DNA from: CAJXVY01 sp031580995
GTDB taxonomy: Bacteria > Actinomycetota > Actinomycetes > Actinomycetales > Microbacteriaceae
DNA: 64,000 nucleotides
Assembly: GCA_031580995.1 (NCBI GenBank)
Contig: JAVLCC010000003.1
Span: forward strand, 60,316 to 124,315
Direction of reading: 5' to 3'
Of this stretch, positions 25,155 to 33,968 are shown one piece after another; the stretch's first letter is position 1; each line of letters opens with the position of its first letter. Position numbers and translations under genes: made by a program. Below the pieces are notes generated by a model that did not search any database, was not told the origin of the DNA, and saw nothing but the letters and a program-made list of their open reading frames with translations.

Positions 25155-25658
25155 ATGACAAACGATAACTTGCTCGGAGCAGATGCCCTCAAGGCGGCCT
25201 TCAGAAGACATGCCTCAGGAATTTCCATAATCACTGGAGCGGATGAGGGTCGACCGTTTGGTTTCACTGCATCCAGTGCCACAAGTCTTGGCTCCAACCC
25301 TCCACTTGTTTCTCTGAATATTGCCCAGGGTTCATCCAGTTATCCGCTGATGAACAAGGGAAGACTGCTTGGTTTGCATGTTTTGGGATCAGATAACTTA
25401 GAACTCGCCCAACAGATGGCTGGCCCCAAAGAATCAAGATTTGCAAGTAGCTATACGGTCATGGATGAGGGTGTTCCGGTTTTTGATTCAGTTAGCGCTG
25501 TTTTATTTATTCGCATTCGAGAGGTTATAGACATCGAGAAAAATGCGGTGGTGGTTTGTGATGTGGTTTCAGGTAAAGAAATGCATGAACAATCGCCGAT
25601 CACCTATTTCAATCGCGGGTATCACGAAATCGGCAATCGTTTAGCGGATAACTACTAA
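25155..25658 (+). CDS. flavin reductase-like FMN-binding protein
   Basis: Split-barrel flavin reductase-domain protein of 167 aa, probably an NAD(P)H:FMN oxidoreductase or the reductase half of a two-component monooxygenase. The family layout is clear: LKAAFRRHASGISIITG near residues 9-25, FGFTASSATSLGSNPPLVSLNI near 36-57 with the flavin-binding T-A-S-S motif, L-L-G-L-H-V-L near 74, and the C-terminal PITYFNRGYHEI. No partner oxygenase is adjacent. Its stop overlaps the dnaE stop by 4 bp (CTAA). Confidence 0.82.
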   Translation: MTNDNLLGADALKAAFRRHASGISIITGADEGRPFGFTASSATSLGSNPPLVSLNIAQGSSSYPLMNKGRLLGLHVLGSDNLELAQQMAGPKESRFASSYTVMDEGVPVFDSVSAVLFIRIREVIDIEKNAVVVCDVVSGKEMHEQSPITYFNRGYHEIGNRLADNY

Positions 25659-28600
25659 CTAATACTCTCCGCACCCAATAGCTGTTTCACCTCACCAAAA
25701 AGCTCGGGGCAAACATTCACTCTGTTGGGTAATAAAAAGTGTCGATCGCCATCGCTTCCGGTTAGTTTCAACTGCACCTCAACGGGACCCTCGTAGGTTT
25801 CTAAAATTGCCCGCAATTGATCCATTCTTTGCTTGGTTGCCAAACTATCTCGAATATTCAATGTCACCACTCCCCCGTCATCTCGACTGGCGTCAATGAT
25901 TTCCATGGAATTGGCAGATGCGGAGATTCCATCATCGCGCCTGGAGATTCGAACTCTGATCGAAACAGTTTGATCGGGAATCAATTGCTCTTTTAGCTGC
26001 AGATAGGTCTTACCCATGAACATGACCTGTATTTCTCCGCTGAAATCCTCCAAGCTGACTGCTGCGTAGGGATTACCACTGTTTCTTGCCACCCTGTGGT
26101 TCACTGCAGTTATTAGCCCCGCTAAGGTAAGCATTTCCCCATCTGGAACTTCTGAGCGAGCAAGCAATTGGGCAATGCTTGAATCGCTGTTGCGACCAAG
26201 GATTGCCTCTTGACCACTTAGCGGATGATCGCTGACATATAAGCCAAGCATCTCCCGCTCATGAGCCAATTTGTCCCGCTTGGTCCATTCTGGAAGTTCA
26301 GGAATAACAATCGAAGTTGTGTCTTCATCCAAAGAGCCAAATAAATCCATTTGTCCCAAAGATTCGTTTTTCTTTGTGACACTGGCGGCCTCAACCGCAT
26401 CTTCATGAATCGCCATCAATGCTCGACGGTTGTGACCGAGTGAATCAAATGCGCCTGCTTTGATTAGTGCTTCAACAACTCTTTTGGTGCAGGCCTGAGC
26501 ACTGACCTTGGATATAAAGTCATTGAAGTCTTTAAAGCTTCCTTTGCTTTCCCGCGATTCAATGATTGCTGTAACCACGTTTTTTCCAACGTTTCTGATA
26601 GCTCCCAGCCCAAATCGAATATCTTCACCGGCTGCTGCGAAAACACCTATTGACTCATTCACATCGGGTGCTAAGACCTTTATCCCCATTCGTCTGCACT
26701 CGTTGAGATAGATTGCCAAGCGATCTTTTGAATCACCAATGCTTGTCAATAAAGCCGCCATGTATTCGGCAGGATAGTTCGCCTTGAGATATGCAGTCCA
26801 GAAACTCAACACCCCATAGCCGGCGCTGTGTGCCTTATTGAAGGCATAATCGGCAAAAGGCAGCAAGGTGTCCCATAAAGCCTTCACGGCACCTTCACTG
26901 AAGCCCTTAGCTTTCATGCCATCGCTAAATCCTGCAAACTGCTTTGCTAGTTCCTCTGGTTTTTTCTTACCCATGGCGCGACGCAATAAATCTGCCTGTC
27001 CCAGGGTGTAGCCAGCCACTTTTTGAGCAACAGCCATCACCTGCTCCTGATAAACAATCAGCCCATAGGTTGGCCCCAAGATCTCCTGCAGCGGCTCTTC
27101 CAATTCTGGGTGAATGCTCTCTGGTTGCTGCAGCCCATTTTTACGCTGAGCGTAGTTGGTATGCGAATTCATTCCCATTGGTCCCGGGCGATACAAAGCA
27201 CCGACCGCTGAGATGTGCTCAAACTCACTCGGCTTCAACATTCTGAGAAGACTTCGCATGTTGTCACTATCCAGCTGAAAAACACCTAATGTGTCTCCTC
27301 TTGATAGCAACTCATAAGTTTTTTCATCGCTGTTCATGTCCAGTTTTTCTAGGACAACCTCTTCATCGCGATTTCGCTTGATATTTTCTAGAGCATCATC
27401 AATCACTGTCAGGTTTCTTAAACCTAGAAAATCCATTTTCAAAAGCCCAAGTTCTTCACAGGGTGGCTGATCAAACTGAGTGATGATGGCCCCATCATCT
27501 TCACGCTTCATGATTGGAATTGCATCTGTCAGTGGAACCGCAGACATGATTACACCTGCTGCGTGAACACCCCATTGGCGCTTTAGTGATTCCAAACCGG
27601 TTGCTAGATCAAATATCCGCTTGGAGTCTTCGTCGGTTTCAATTAATTCCCTAAACTCAGCGGCTTCGCTGTAGCGCTCACTTTCCTTATTATGCGTATC
27701 ACCAAGGCTTGCATCCCGACCCAAAACCATAGGTGGCATCGCCTTGGTCAATTTCTCACCAGCGGAGTAGGGCAAGGCTAAAACTCTGGCAGCGTCTTTG
27801 AGTGCCTGTTTTGCCTTAATGGTTCCATAAGTGACAATCTGAGCGACGCGGTCTGCTCCGTATTTTTCTGATACGTAGCGAATCACCTCTGGCCTTCGCC
27901 TATCATCAAAATCAACATCGATATCAGGCATGGAGACTCGCTCGGGGTTCAAAAACCGCTCGAAAATCAAGTCATGCTCGAGCGGGTCTAATTCAGTGAT
28001 ACCCAAGGCGTATGAAACGATTGAAGCCGCCGCACTTCCGCGACCCGGTCCAACCCTGATTCCCTGCTCTCTGGCCCATGAGATGAAATCACTCACCACC
28101 AAGAAATATCCAGGGAAACCCATGTTTAGAATCACATCTATCTCATAGGCTGCCTGCTCACGAGCTTTTTCAGGGATGTTGCCGTGGTAACGATTGTTCA
28201 TCCCCTTCCAGACCTCTTTTTCAAACCAACTGGCCTCTGTTTCCTGCTCGGGCAGAGGGAACTTTGGCATGAGATCGCGCTTTTCGAAACTGACCTCACA
28301 GCGCTCCGCTACCAATAAGGTGTTGTCGCAGGCCTCTGGAAAGTCCCTAAAGACCTCTCTCATCTCGGCAGCTGATTTCAGGTAGAACTCCTGTGAATCA
28401 AATTTGAACCTATTTGGGTCATAAAGATTCGAGCCAGATTGAACACTCAAAAGCGCCTCATGCGCTTCCCAGTCTTCTTTTTTGGTGTAGTGAAGATCAT
28501 TAGTTGCCAAAAGCGGGATGTTTAGATCCTTTGCCAGCTGAATCAAATCTGACATCACACGCTTTTCAATGTCAATCCCGTGATCCATAAGCTCAATGAA

Positions 28601-29158
28601 GTAATTCTCGGCACCCAAAGCATCGCGCATTCTGGCGGCAGCTTCTTTAGCCTCTTCATATTGCCCCAGACGCAATCTGGTCTGAACTTCCCCACTTGCG
28701 CAACCGCTAGTGCCAATGAGGCCTTTTCCGTATTGGTCAATTAGTTCCATATCGATTCTGGGCTTAAAATAAAACCCATCAAGTGATGCCTGCGAACTCA
28801 TTCGAAACAGGTTCTGCATGGAATGATTATCAGTACTTAATAAAGTCATGTGAGTGTAGGCACCGCTGGCGGATACATCGTCTTGGCCACCCTCGGCCCA
28901 CTTAACTCGTTTTTTCTCTTTTCGGCTACCAGTTCCAGGGGTCATGTAGGCCTCAAGTCCAATAATCGGCTTGATGCCGGCCTCCGTGGACTGTTTCCAA
29001 AACTCATAGGCCCCGAAATTATTACCGTGGTCGGTTATTGCGATTGCGGGCATTCCCTGGTCGGCGGCTTTGTTGACCAGCTCACCAATTCGAGCCGCCC
29101 CATCCAGCATCGAGTACTCGGTATGGCAGTGGAGGTGGACAAAACTATCTTTGCTCAC
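25655..29158 (-). CDS. dnaE: DNA polymerase III alpha subunit DnaE
   Basis: Catalytic subunit of the replicative polymerase, 1167 aa. The PHP domain is at the N-terminus (HLHCHTEYSMLDG at about 8-20), with metal-type His and Asp residues largely retained, as in actinobacterial DnaE1, where the PHP domain proofreads. The C-family polymerase core carries the catalytic Asp pair in PDIDVDFDD near residue 400, with VGPGRGSAA near 372. The Y-R-P-G-P-M-G motif lies near 656, followed by helix-hairpin-helix and OB (about 985-1070) regions. GTG 29158 follows GGAGG. It is the last gene of the long division block, but it has its own candidate -10 upstream. Confidence 0.96.
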   Translation of the reverse strand: MSKDSFVHLHCHTEYSMLDGAARIGELVNKAADQGMPAIAITDHGNNFGAYEFWKQSTEAGIKPIIGLEAYMTPGTGSRKEKKRVKWAEGGQDDVSASGAYTHMTLLSTDNHSMQNLFRMSSQASLDGFYFKPRIDMELIDQYGKGLIGTSGCASGEVQTRLRLGQYEEAKEAAARMRDALGAENYFIELMDHGIDIEKRVMSDLIQLAKDLNIPLLATNDLHYTKKEDWEAHEALLSVQSGSNLYDPNRFKFDSQEFYLKSAAEMREVFRDFPEACDNTLLVAERCEVSFEKRDLMPKFPLPEQETEASWFEKEVWKGMNNRYHGNIPEKAREQAAYEIDVILNMGFPGYFLVVSDFISWAREQGIRVGPGRGSAAASIVSYALGITELDPLEHDLIFERFLNPERVSMPDIDVDFDDRRRPEVIRYVSEKYGADRVAQIVTYGTIKAKQALKDAARVLALPYSAGEKLTKAMPPMVLGRDASLGDTHNKESERYSEAAEFRELIETDEDSKRIFDLATGLESLKRQWGVHAAGVIMSAVPLTDAIPIMKREDDGAIITQFDQPPCEELGLLKMDFLGLRNLTVIDDALENIKRNRDEEVVLEKLDMNSDEKTYELLSRGDTLGVFQLDSDNMRSLLRMLKPSEFEHISAVGALYRPGPMGMNSHTNYAQRKNGLQQPESIHPELEEPLQEILGPTYGLIVYQEQVMAVAQKVAGYTLGQADLLRRAMGKKKPEELAKQFAGFSDGMKAKGFSEGAVKALWDTLLPFADYAFNKAHSAGYGVLSFWTAYLKANYPAEYMAALLTSIGDSKDRLAIYLNECRRMGIKVLAPDVNESIGVFAAAGEDIRFGLGAIRNVGKNVVTAIIESRESKGSFKDFNDFISKVSAQACTKRVVEALIKAGAFDSLGHNRRALMAIHEDAVEAASVTKKNESLGQMDLFGSLDEDTTSIVIPELPEWTKRDKLAHEREMLGLYVSDHPLSGQEAILGRNSDSSIAQLLARSEVPDGEMLTLAGLITAVNHRVARNSGNPYAAVSLEDFSGEIQVMFMGKTYLQLKEQLIPDQTVSIRVRISRRDDGISASANSMEIIDASRDDGGVVTLNIRDSLATKQRMDQLRAILETYEGPVEVQLKLTGSDGDRHFLLPNRVNVCPELFGEVKQLLGAESIS

Positions 29159-29180
29159 TTCACCTCCAATTCGTATGTAT

Positions 29181-29186
29181 AACCTA
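29181..29186 (-). promoter_or_regulatory. candidate -10 box for dnaE
   Basis: TAGGTT on the - strand in the 65-bp gap between rluD and dnaE, 22 nt before the GTG start, leaving room for the GGAGG ribosome-binding site in the leader. Confidence 0.4.
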
Positions 29187-29223
29187 AATCAGACTGAGCG
29201 CGGTTTCTGCCTCCACGCCCAAA

Positions 29224-30150
29224 CTAATCAAAACTGATCCCGCCAGTTCTCAAAATATCCAATGCCGAGGACAAATCCTCCGGGTAGTCACTTTCAAAAC
29301 TTACATCTTCGGCTGTTTCAGGGTGCCTAAATTGCAACTTGGTTGCATGAAGCCACTGTCGCTTCAGTCCGACTTTGGCGGCAATTTTAGGATTTGCCCC
29401 ATAAAGATCATCGCCTACCAGGGGGTGTCTGAAGGCATCGAAGTGAACTCGAATCTGATGAGTTCTGCCTGTTTCCAACCCTATGCTGATAAGCGTTGCC
29501 CCTGGGAATACCTCCAAAGTGTCGTAGTGGGTGATTGAGGGTTTTCCATCGGAGGCAACTCTGAATTTATATTCGTGTTTGGTGGAACGAGAGATTGGAG
29601 AGTCGATTGTCCCACTGGAGGGGTCCAAATGACCCTGAACAATCGCGTGGTATGTTTTTTTGACCTTCCGGTCTCTAAACATTTGCTTCAGAACGCTATA
29701 GCTTTTTTCATTTTTAGCGAGAGTCATCAAGCCACTGGTTCCGACATCCAAACGTTGCACGATCCCCTGTCGCTCGGATGCCCCGCTGGTAGTCAGTTGA
29801 ATCCCTCTGCTAAGCAGAATCTCTGGAACACTTGGCCCATCAAAGCCAACCGTTGGGTGAGAAACTACACCGGCTGGCTTGTCGATAACGATAATCGAAT
29901 TATCCTGATAAACGATTTTCAACCTGTCATCTTCAATTGGGATCAGCTCTGGTGATTTCTTCTCAAAAAGATTTATCTCAACAAGCTGGCCGATTTTCAG
30001 CTTTTGGGATTTATCACAGGCTTTCCCATCAACTATTACCCCGCCACTCTCTATTGCCTCAGTGAGCTTCGCTCTGGACAGTCCGCTAATTTTGGCCAAA
30101 CCACTATCAGCTCTTACCCCGTCTAATTCTTCGGGGACTGTGAATATCAC
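29224..30150 (-). CDS. rluD: ribosomal large subunit pseudouridine synthase, RluD type
   Basis: RluA/RluD-family pseudouridine synthase of 308 aa acting on 23S rRNA. An N-terminal S4 RNA-binding domain (about residues 1-65) is followed by the catalytic domain with QRLDVGTSGLMTLAKN near 128-143, which contains the catalytic Asp in the family motif HRLDxxTSG (Gln here replaces the His), and E-T-G-R-T-H-Q-I-R-V-H near 224-234. Its start overlaps the lspA stop by 4 bp. The lspA-rluD pair is a conserved bacterial neighbourhood. The exact uridine targets are inferred from the subfamily. Confidence 0.92.
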   Translation of the reverse strand: MIFTVPEELDGVRADSGLAKISGLSRAKLTEAIESGGVIVDGKACDKSQKLKIGQLVEINLFEKKSPELIPIEDDRLKIVYQDNSIIVIDKPAGVVSHPTVGFDGPSVPEILLSRGIQLTTSGASERQGIVQRLDVGTSGLMTLAKNEKSYSVLKQMFRDRKVKKTYHAIVQGHLDPSSGTIDSPISRSTKHEYKFRVASDGKPSITHYDTLEVFPGATLISIGLETGRTHQIRVHFDAFRHPLVGDDLYGANPKIAAKVGLKRQWLHATKLQFRHPETAEDVSFESDYPEDLSSALDILRTGGISFD

Positions 30151-30632
30151 TTACCGCCACCCAGTTCGTCACCTCTAAAGGTTCTGATAAGAGCAAGTGA
30201 AACACCGATAACAACAAACGAGTCTGCAAGGTTAAAGATCGGAAAATTGAAGGGTATTTGCAAAAAATCCACCACGTGACCATTGGCAAACCCAGGCTCC
30301 CTGAAAAGCCTGTCAATGAGATTTCCGGTAGCACCACCCAAAACCAAGGCAGAGATTATTAGCCAAATAAATGATTTGCTTTTTGGACCGAACCAAATCA
30401 ATGCCAACACTGCAATAGAGCTAATGATGGTAAGCGGCCAGGTTGCGCCAACTCCCAAAGAAAATGCCGCTGAGTCGTTATAAATCAGCGTGAAGCGAAG
30501 CAAATCTCCAATTATGTTAATCGACTCCCCTGGGGAAAGCCGATCCTCAATCAGAAACTTCGATAGCTGGTCAATGAAGACAAGAAAAAGGGCAAGACCT
30601 AAAACTAAATAGGTTTTACTCCTGGTCCGCAT
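30147..30632 (-). CDS. lspA: lipoprotein signal peptidase II LspA
   Basis: Membrane aspartic protease of 161 aa that cleaves the signal peptide of prolipoproteins after Lgt modification. Four membrane helices are visible. The catalytic Asp pair is D122 in VVDF and D137 in FNLADSF, and the conserved GNLIDR stretch is at residues 103-108. The ATG start overlaps the divIVA 3' end by 17 bp. Likely clients in this window are the FKBP lipoprotein and CtaC, and Lnt at 7 kb acts next in the same pathway. Confidence 0.95.
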   Translation of the reverse strand: MRTRSKTYLVLGLALFLVFIDQLSKFLIEDRLSPGESINIIGDLLRFTLIYNDSAAFSLGVGATWPLTIISSIAVLALIWFGPKSKSFIWLIISALVLGGATGNLIDRLFREPGFANGHVVDFLQIPFNFPIFNLADSFVVIGVSLALIRTFRGDELGGGK

Positions 30633-31164
30633 TATCCGACTGCGCAGCCTCTCTTACCTCGAGAGAGGACAACTGTCCCTCGATGAATTCACGCAGTTCC
30701 TTGCGGTATCTAGTCTCAAATTCTTTTAGATCACGGATCTCATTTTCAATCGTGGTTTTGTCCGTCTCCCATTTGGCAAGTTCTTGCCTAACCTGAGTCT
30801 CTGCCTCGCGAACCAAACGATTAGCCGTTTCTTGACCTTCTTGAACTAACTCGTCTCGCTTGGCAACACCTTCGCTGATGTGCTGCTCGTGCAATTTACG
30901 AGCCAGAGCTAGAAGGTTGTGACTTGACTCCTCTGGAGATTCGTCATTATCCGCACTTGGCATCTCAATCTTAGGTGGCTGATATTCGGCCACAGGAGCT
31001 GGGGCGGCACCGCCCGAGCGAAGCTCTTCATTTTCTTTTGTGAGGCGTCGCATCTCCTCGACAACTTCGTCTAGGAAATCATCAACCTCATCCTGGTCAT
31101 AACCGTCACGGAATTTAGTGGTTGTAAACCTTTTGCTCACCACATCTTCGGGTGTCAATGCCAT
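30616..31164 (-). CDS. divIVA: cell-pole growth protein DivIVA/Wag31
   Basis: Polar scaffold that directs tip growth in actinobacteria, 182 aa. The N-terminal membrane-binding domain is nearly canonical (LTPEDVVSKRFTTTKFRDGY, residues about 3-22, then DQDEVDDFLDEVV). A short Pro/Ala linker follows, then a coiled coil (about 85-170) rich in Glu, Lys and Arg. It is shorter than mycobacterial Wag31 (about 260 aa), mostly in the linker and coiled coil. ATG 31164 has GAGG upstream, and a palindrome lies in the leader. Neighbours sepF and yggT are the usual ones. Confidence 0.95.
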   Translation of the reverse strand: MALTPEDVVSKRFTTTKFRDGYDQDEVDDFLDEVVEEMRRLTKENEELRSGGAAPAPVAEYQPPKIEMPSADNDESPEESSHNLLALARKLHEQHISEGVAKRDELVQEGQETANRLVREAETQVRQELAKWETDKTTIENEIRDLKEFETRYRKELREFIEGQLSSLEVREAAQSDNADQE

Positions 31165-31183
31165 AGCAGCCTCACTACTTTCT

Positions 31184-31200
31184 TGGAACTCAAAGTTCCA
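31184..31200. repeat. short palindrome in the divIVA leader
   Basis: TGGAACT and AGTTCCA arms of 7 bp around a 3-bp centre, 20 bp before the divIVA start. It has no T-run, so it is an operator or RNA hairpin rather than a terminator. Confidence 0.4.
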
Positions 31201-31215
31201 GTTTAGAAGTTTTCA

Positions 31216-31506
31216 TCAAAATAGGAAACCCGTCAATATCGCTTGCAGAATATTGATACCGATTAATACAAAAATAAAAGCAAAATCCAGAGAGATTCCA
31301 CCAAGTCTGAGTGGCGGAATAAAGCGACGGATGAACCTAAGCGGTGGATCGGTCAGAGTGTATACAACCTCTAAAATCGGCACCAGGATGCCTGAAGGGC
31401 GCCATCCCCTGGAAAAACTCATAACCAAATCAGCAATCAGTCGACCAATTAGCACCCACCAGTAAATGTCAAGTGCTATCAGAAGCAACGAAATAATAAA
31501 TTCCAT
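31216..31506 (-). CDS. YggT-family membrane protein
   Basis: Small membrane protein of 96 aa with two hydrophobic segments (about residues 1-25 and 65-92) and a loop containing V-Y-T-L-T-D-P-P-L-R-F-I-R-R-F-I-P-P, the hallmark of the YggT family. Its function is not settled; members usually lie between sepF and divIVA in Gram-positives, which suggests a role near the divisome or in osmotic tolerance. ATG 31506 directly follows the sepF stop. Length and motif are normal for the family. Confidence 0.88.
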   Translation of the reverse strand: MEFIISLLLIALDIYWWVLIGRLIADLVMSFSRGWRPSGILVPILEVVYTLTDPPLRFIRRFIPPLRLGGISLDFAFIFVLIGINILQAILTGFLF

Positions 31507-31908
31507 TTAGTTGATTAGCTCTTCTTCATTGTCATCGGTTTCTTCACCGTGATTGACATTCACATTGGTCGGAGACAGCACAAAAACCTTAGGAGTGACT
31601 CTTTTTAGGTGACCTTCAAGACCAGCTTTTAGTCCAAGCATGAAATCAAGAATCCGCTTTGCATCGCTTTCACTCATGTCGCCGATGTTCACAATTACCG
31701 GAACACCCTGTCTGAATACCTCGGCAATATCCGCTGCATCTGAATATTGCTTGGCCTCGATTGTGTAGATATCGCTCATATCACCACTGGACTTTCTCAC
31801 AGGCTTCGATGGCTGTGGTTTGGGCCTAGAGGTGACTTGCTCGGGCTTCGCTTGATTCTCAGGCTGTGAAAAGCCCAAAAAACCCATAAAGCTATCCCAT
31901 GCACCCAT
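31507..31908 (-). CDS. sepF: cell division protein SepF
   Basis: Membrane anchor for FtsZ in bacteria lacking FtsA, 133 aa. The N-terminal amphipathic helix MGAWDSFMGFLGF binds membrane. After a Pro/Lys/Ser linker, the SepF domain (about residues 42-120) carries YSDAADIAEVFRQGVPVIVN, the SDAKRILDFMLGL helix and the FVLSPTNV strand. ATG 31908 follows GGAGG. No ftsA or zipA is present in this division cluster, so SepF is probably the main FtsZ tether. Confidence 0.95.
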   Translation of the reverse strand: MGAWDSFMGFLGFSQPENQAKPEQVTSRPKPQPSKPVRKSSGDMSDIYTIEAKQYSDAADIAEVFRQGVPVIVNIGDMSESDAKRILDFMLGLKAGLEGHLKRVTPKVFVLSPTNVNVNHGEETDDNEEELIN

Positions 31909-31941
31909 TTGTCCTCCTAGTCCTATACAAGGGTATTGGCT

Positions 31942-32601
31942 TCAGTGGCTGTTTCCTGTAATTAGGCTGCCAATCCTCAGGTGTGTCGCCTCATAAGCTA
32001 TCGCTTGCTCAAAATCTGCACTCATTCCAGCAGATATTTGATCGGCATCGGGGTCTACAGACCTTAGTTTCTCACTTGCTTCTCTCACTTTTTCAAATTC
32101 TTGTTCAGGTTCAACATCCAAACCTCCAACAGCCATCACTCCAACTAGCTTCAGGGACGGCACCTGCAACACCTGCTCGGCAAATTGCTCAAGCTGGTCT
32201 GGGTTTATCCCTCCGCGGTTAGGGTCATCGGTTAGGTTCATTTGGATAAAGACATCAAGATTTGCCTCGCGCTTTGCCAATTCTTTCAACAGCGAGGGTC
32301 TATCTAGGGAGTGCAATACATTTGCATAGTTCATAACTGAACGGACCTTATTCGATTGCAACTGACCAATGAAATGCCATCGGTAGTCATTTTCCTCAGG
32401 CGTGAACTCGAGTGCCTTGGCTGAAGCTTCCTGGTCTTTATTTTCCCCAAAATCCCGCTCTCCAAGTTGATAAAGATCGCTAACCATTTGCGCAGGATGA
32501 TTTTTTGTAACGACAACCAGGGTTGGCTCAGAACGATTATTGGCAATTGATGCCTCGGTTATCCGAGATCTTACTGAAGCTAATCTCTCGGCTAGGTTCA
32601 A
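31942..32601 (-). CDS. PLP homeostasis protein, YggS/PROSC family
   Basis: Pyridoxal-phosphate-binding TIM-barrel protein of 219 aa that helps maintain vitamin B6 and amino-acid balance. The PLP Lys is in TLVVVTKNHP near residue 33. Further signatures are GERDFGENKDQEA near 47-59, WHFIGQLQSNKVR near 74-86, M-A-V-G-G near 156 and S-A-G-M-S-A-D-F near 191, followed by R-I-G-S-L-I-T-G. The TTG start overlaps the ftsZ stop by 4 bp (TTGA). The ftsZ-yggS-sepF order is common in Gram-positives. Confidence 0.93.
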   Translation of the reverse strand: MNLAERLASVRSRITEASIANNRSEPTLVVVTKNHPAQMVSDLYQLGERDFGENKDQEASAKALEFTPEENDYRWHFIGQLQSNKVRSVMNYANVLHSLDRPSLLKELAKREANLDVFIQMNLTDDPNRGGINPDQLEQFAEQVLQVPSLKLVGVMAVGGLDVEPEQEFEKVREASEKLRSVDPDADQISAGMSADFEQAIAYEATHLRIGSLITGNSH

Positions 32602-33824
32602 GATAGAAAATCTGGTATGTCTAGGTCATCGCCCCAGGAGTCATCTCGCTTGGAGCTTACTTTTTCTTTCTCGGGTTCTGAATCTGGGTTGCTTAGCGGC
32701 TCCGCCTGTTCATCAAAAATAGGCTCATCTATCTCTAGTTCAACTGGCTCTAAATCGATATCTCCGGAGGCCTGTTCGGTGTCTTCAGAATCATCATCGG
32801 TTTGACCCATGATTTCCGCCCCCACTGAGCTTAAAGCTGCTGCTCCCATGGCTTTGCTGTAATCCTTTTTGGTCTGGCTCTCGGTCTCAAAACCTGCTGC
32901 AATAACGGTAATTCGAACCTCATCACCCAAGGTGTCATCGATATTCGCACCAAAAATGATGTTTGCCTCAGGGTTCACAGCTTCCTGCACCATTCTTGCA
33001 GCCTCATCAATTTCATGTAGGCCGATATCGCTTGCACCCTGCACCAAAAGCAGAACTCCGTGTGCCCCCTCGATGCTTGCCTCCAAAAGTGGCGAGGAAA
33101 CAGCAATCTCACTTGCTCTGATGGCACGATCTTCACCCTTGGCGGTCCCAATTCCCATCAGTGCACTGCCTGCGTTTTGCATTACAGATTTCACATCCGC
33201 AAAATCCAAGTTAATTAGACCAGGGATGATTATCAGTTCACTGATTCCCTGAACACCCGCCCGCAAGACATCATCAGCGGTGAAAAATGCTTCAACAGCA
33301 CTTATGTTCTTATTGGTCATTTCCAATAGACGCTGGTTGGGGACCACGATTAGCGTGTCAACCTCGGCGTTTAGAACCTTGATTCCATCCTCCGCCTGCA
33401 CCGCCCTGCGTTTTCCTTCGAAGTTAAATGGTCGGGTAACCACCCCAACGGTCAAAGCTCCCAATTGTTTAGAAATTTTTGCTACCACCGGTGCTGCACC
33501 GGTGCCTGTTCCGCCACCTTCTCCAGCGGTTACAAACACCATGTCGCTTCCCCTGAGCGCTACTTCAATCTCATCTGCGTGATCCTCAGCGGCACGCCTG
33601 CCAACCTCCGGGTCCGCTCCCGCACCCAATCCTCTGGTTATATCCCGCCCGATATCCAGCTTCACATCGGCGTCACTCATCAACAAAGCTTGACTGTCGG
33701 TGTTGATGGCTACAAACTCAACACCTCTTAGGCCAGCCTGGATCATGCGGTTTAGAGCGTTAACTCCTCCGCCACCCACGCCAACAACTTTGATAACCGC
33801 CCTGTGGTTGAGACTCTCGGCCAC
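32598..33824 (-). CDS. ftsZ: cell division GTPase FtsZ
   Basis: Tubulin-like GTPase that forms the Z-ring, 408 aa. The GTPase domain (about residues 10-315) has the tubulin signature GEGGGTGTGAAP near 104-115, the T3 and T7 loops, and NLDFADVKSVMQ with the catalytic Asp. A long acidic linker (about 320-390) leads to the C-terminal tail DDLDIPDFLS, which binds SepF; the usual basic last residue is replaced by Ser. GTG 33824 follows GGAGGAG. The 144-bp upstream gap holds the likely ftsZ promoter and an AACCT/AGGTT inverted repeat. Confidence 0.97.
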   Translation of the reverse strand: MAESLNHRAVIKVVGVGGGGVNALNRMIQAGLRGVEFVAINTDSQALLMSDADVKLDIGRDITRGLGAGADPEVGRRAAEDHADEIEVALRGSDMVFVTAGEGGGTGTGAAPVVAKISKQLGALTVGVVTRPFNFEGKRRAVQAEDGIKVLNAEVDTLIVVPNQRLLEMTNKNISAVEAFFTADDVLRAGVQGISELIIIPGLINLDFADVKSVMQNAGSALMGIGTAKGEDRAIRASEIAVSSPLLEASIEGAHGVLLLVQGASDIGLHEIDEAARMVQEAVNPEANIIFGANIDDTLGDEVRITVIAAGFETESQTKKDYSKAMGAAALSSVGAEIMGQTDDDSEDTEQASGDIDLEPVELEIDEPIFDEQAEPLSNPDSEPEKEKVSSKRDDSWGDDLDIPDFLS

Positions 33825-33851
33825 GGAACTCCTCCAAACTCATAAACCTTG

Positions 33852-33868
33852 AACCTTTACCTTAGGTT
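33852..33868. promoter_or_regulatory. inverted repeat in the ftsZ upstream region
   Basis: AACCT and AGGTT arms with a 7-bp centre, nested in a looser CTTGA...TCAAG symmetry, about 30 bp before the ftsZ GTG. AACCT-rich promoter elements are a common feature of actinobacterial ftsZ genes. The binding protein is unknown; the FtsR-like MerR protein of this window is one candidate. Confidence 0.35.
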
Positions 33869-33968
33869 TAGACTCAAGCCATCCTTTTTGAATGCGCGAA
33901 AAAGGTAGGCCCTGAATAGCCTTATTAGTCACAGGTGGCTGGGCGTGTCATAGCAAAAAATTTACCTT

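Noticed and set aside
31118..31465. 115-codon open frame on the + strand
   Set aside because: It runs antisense across yggT and the divIVA start, both of which are recognisable; no ribosome-binding site or domain supports it.
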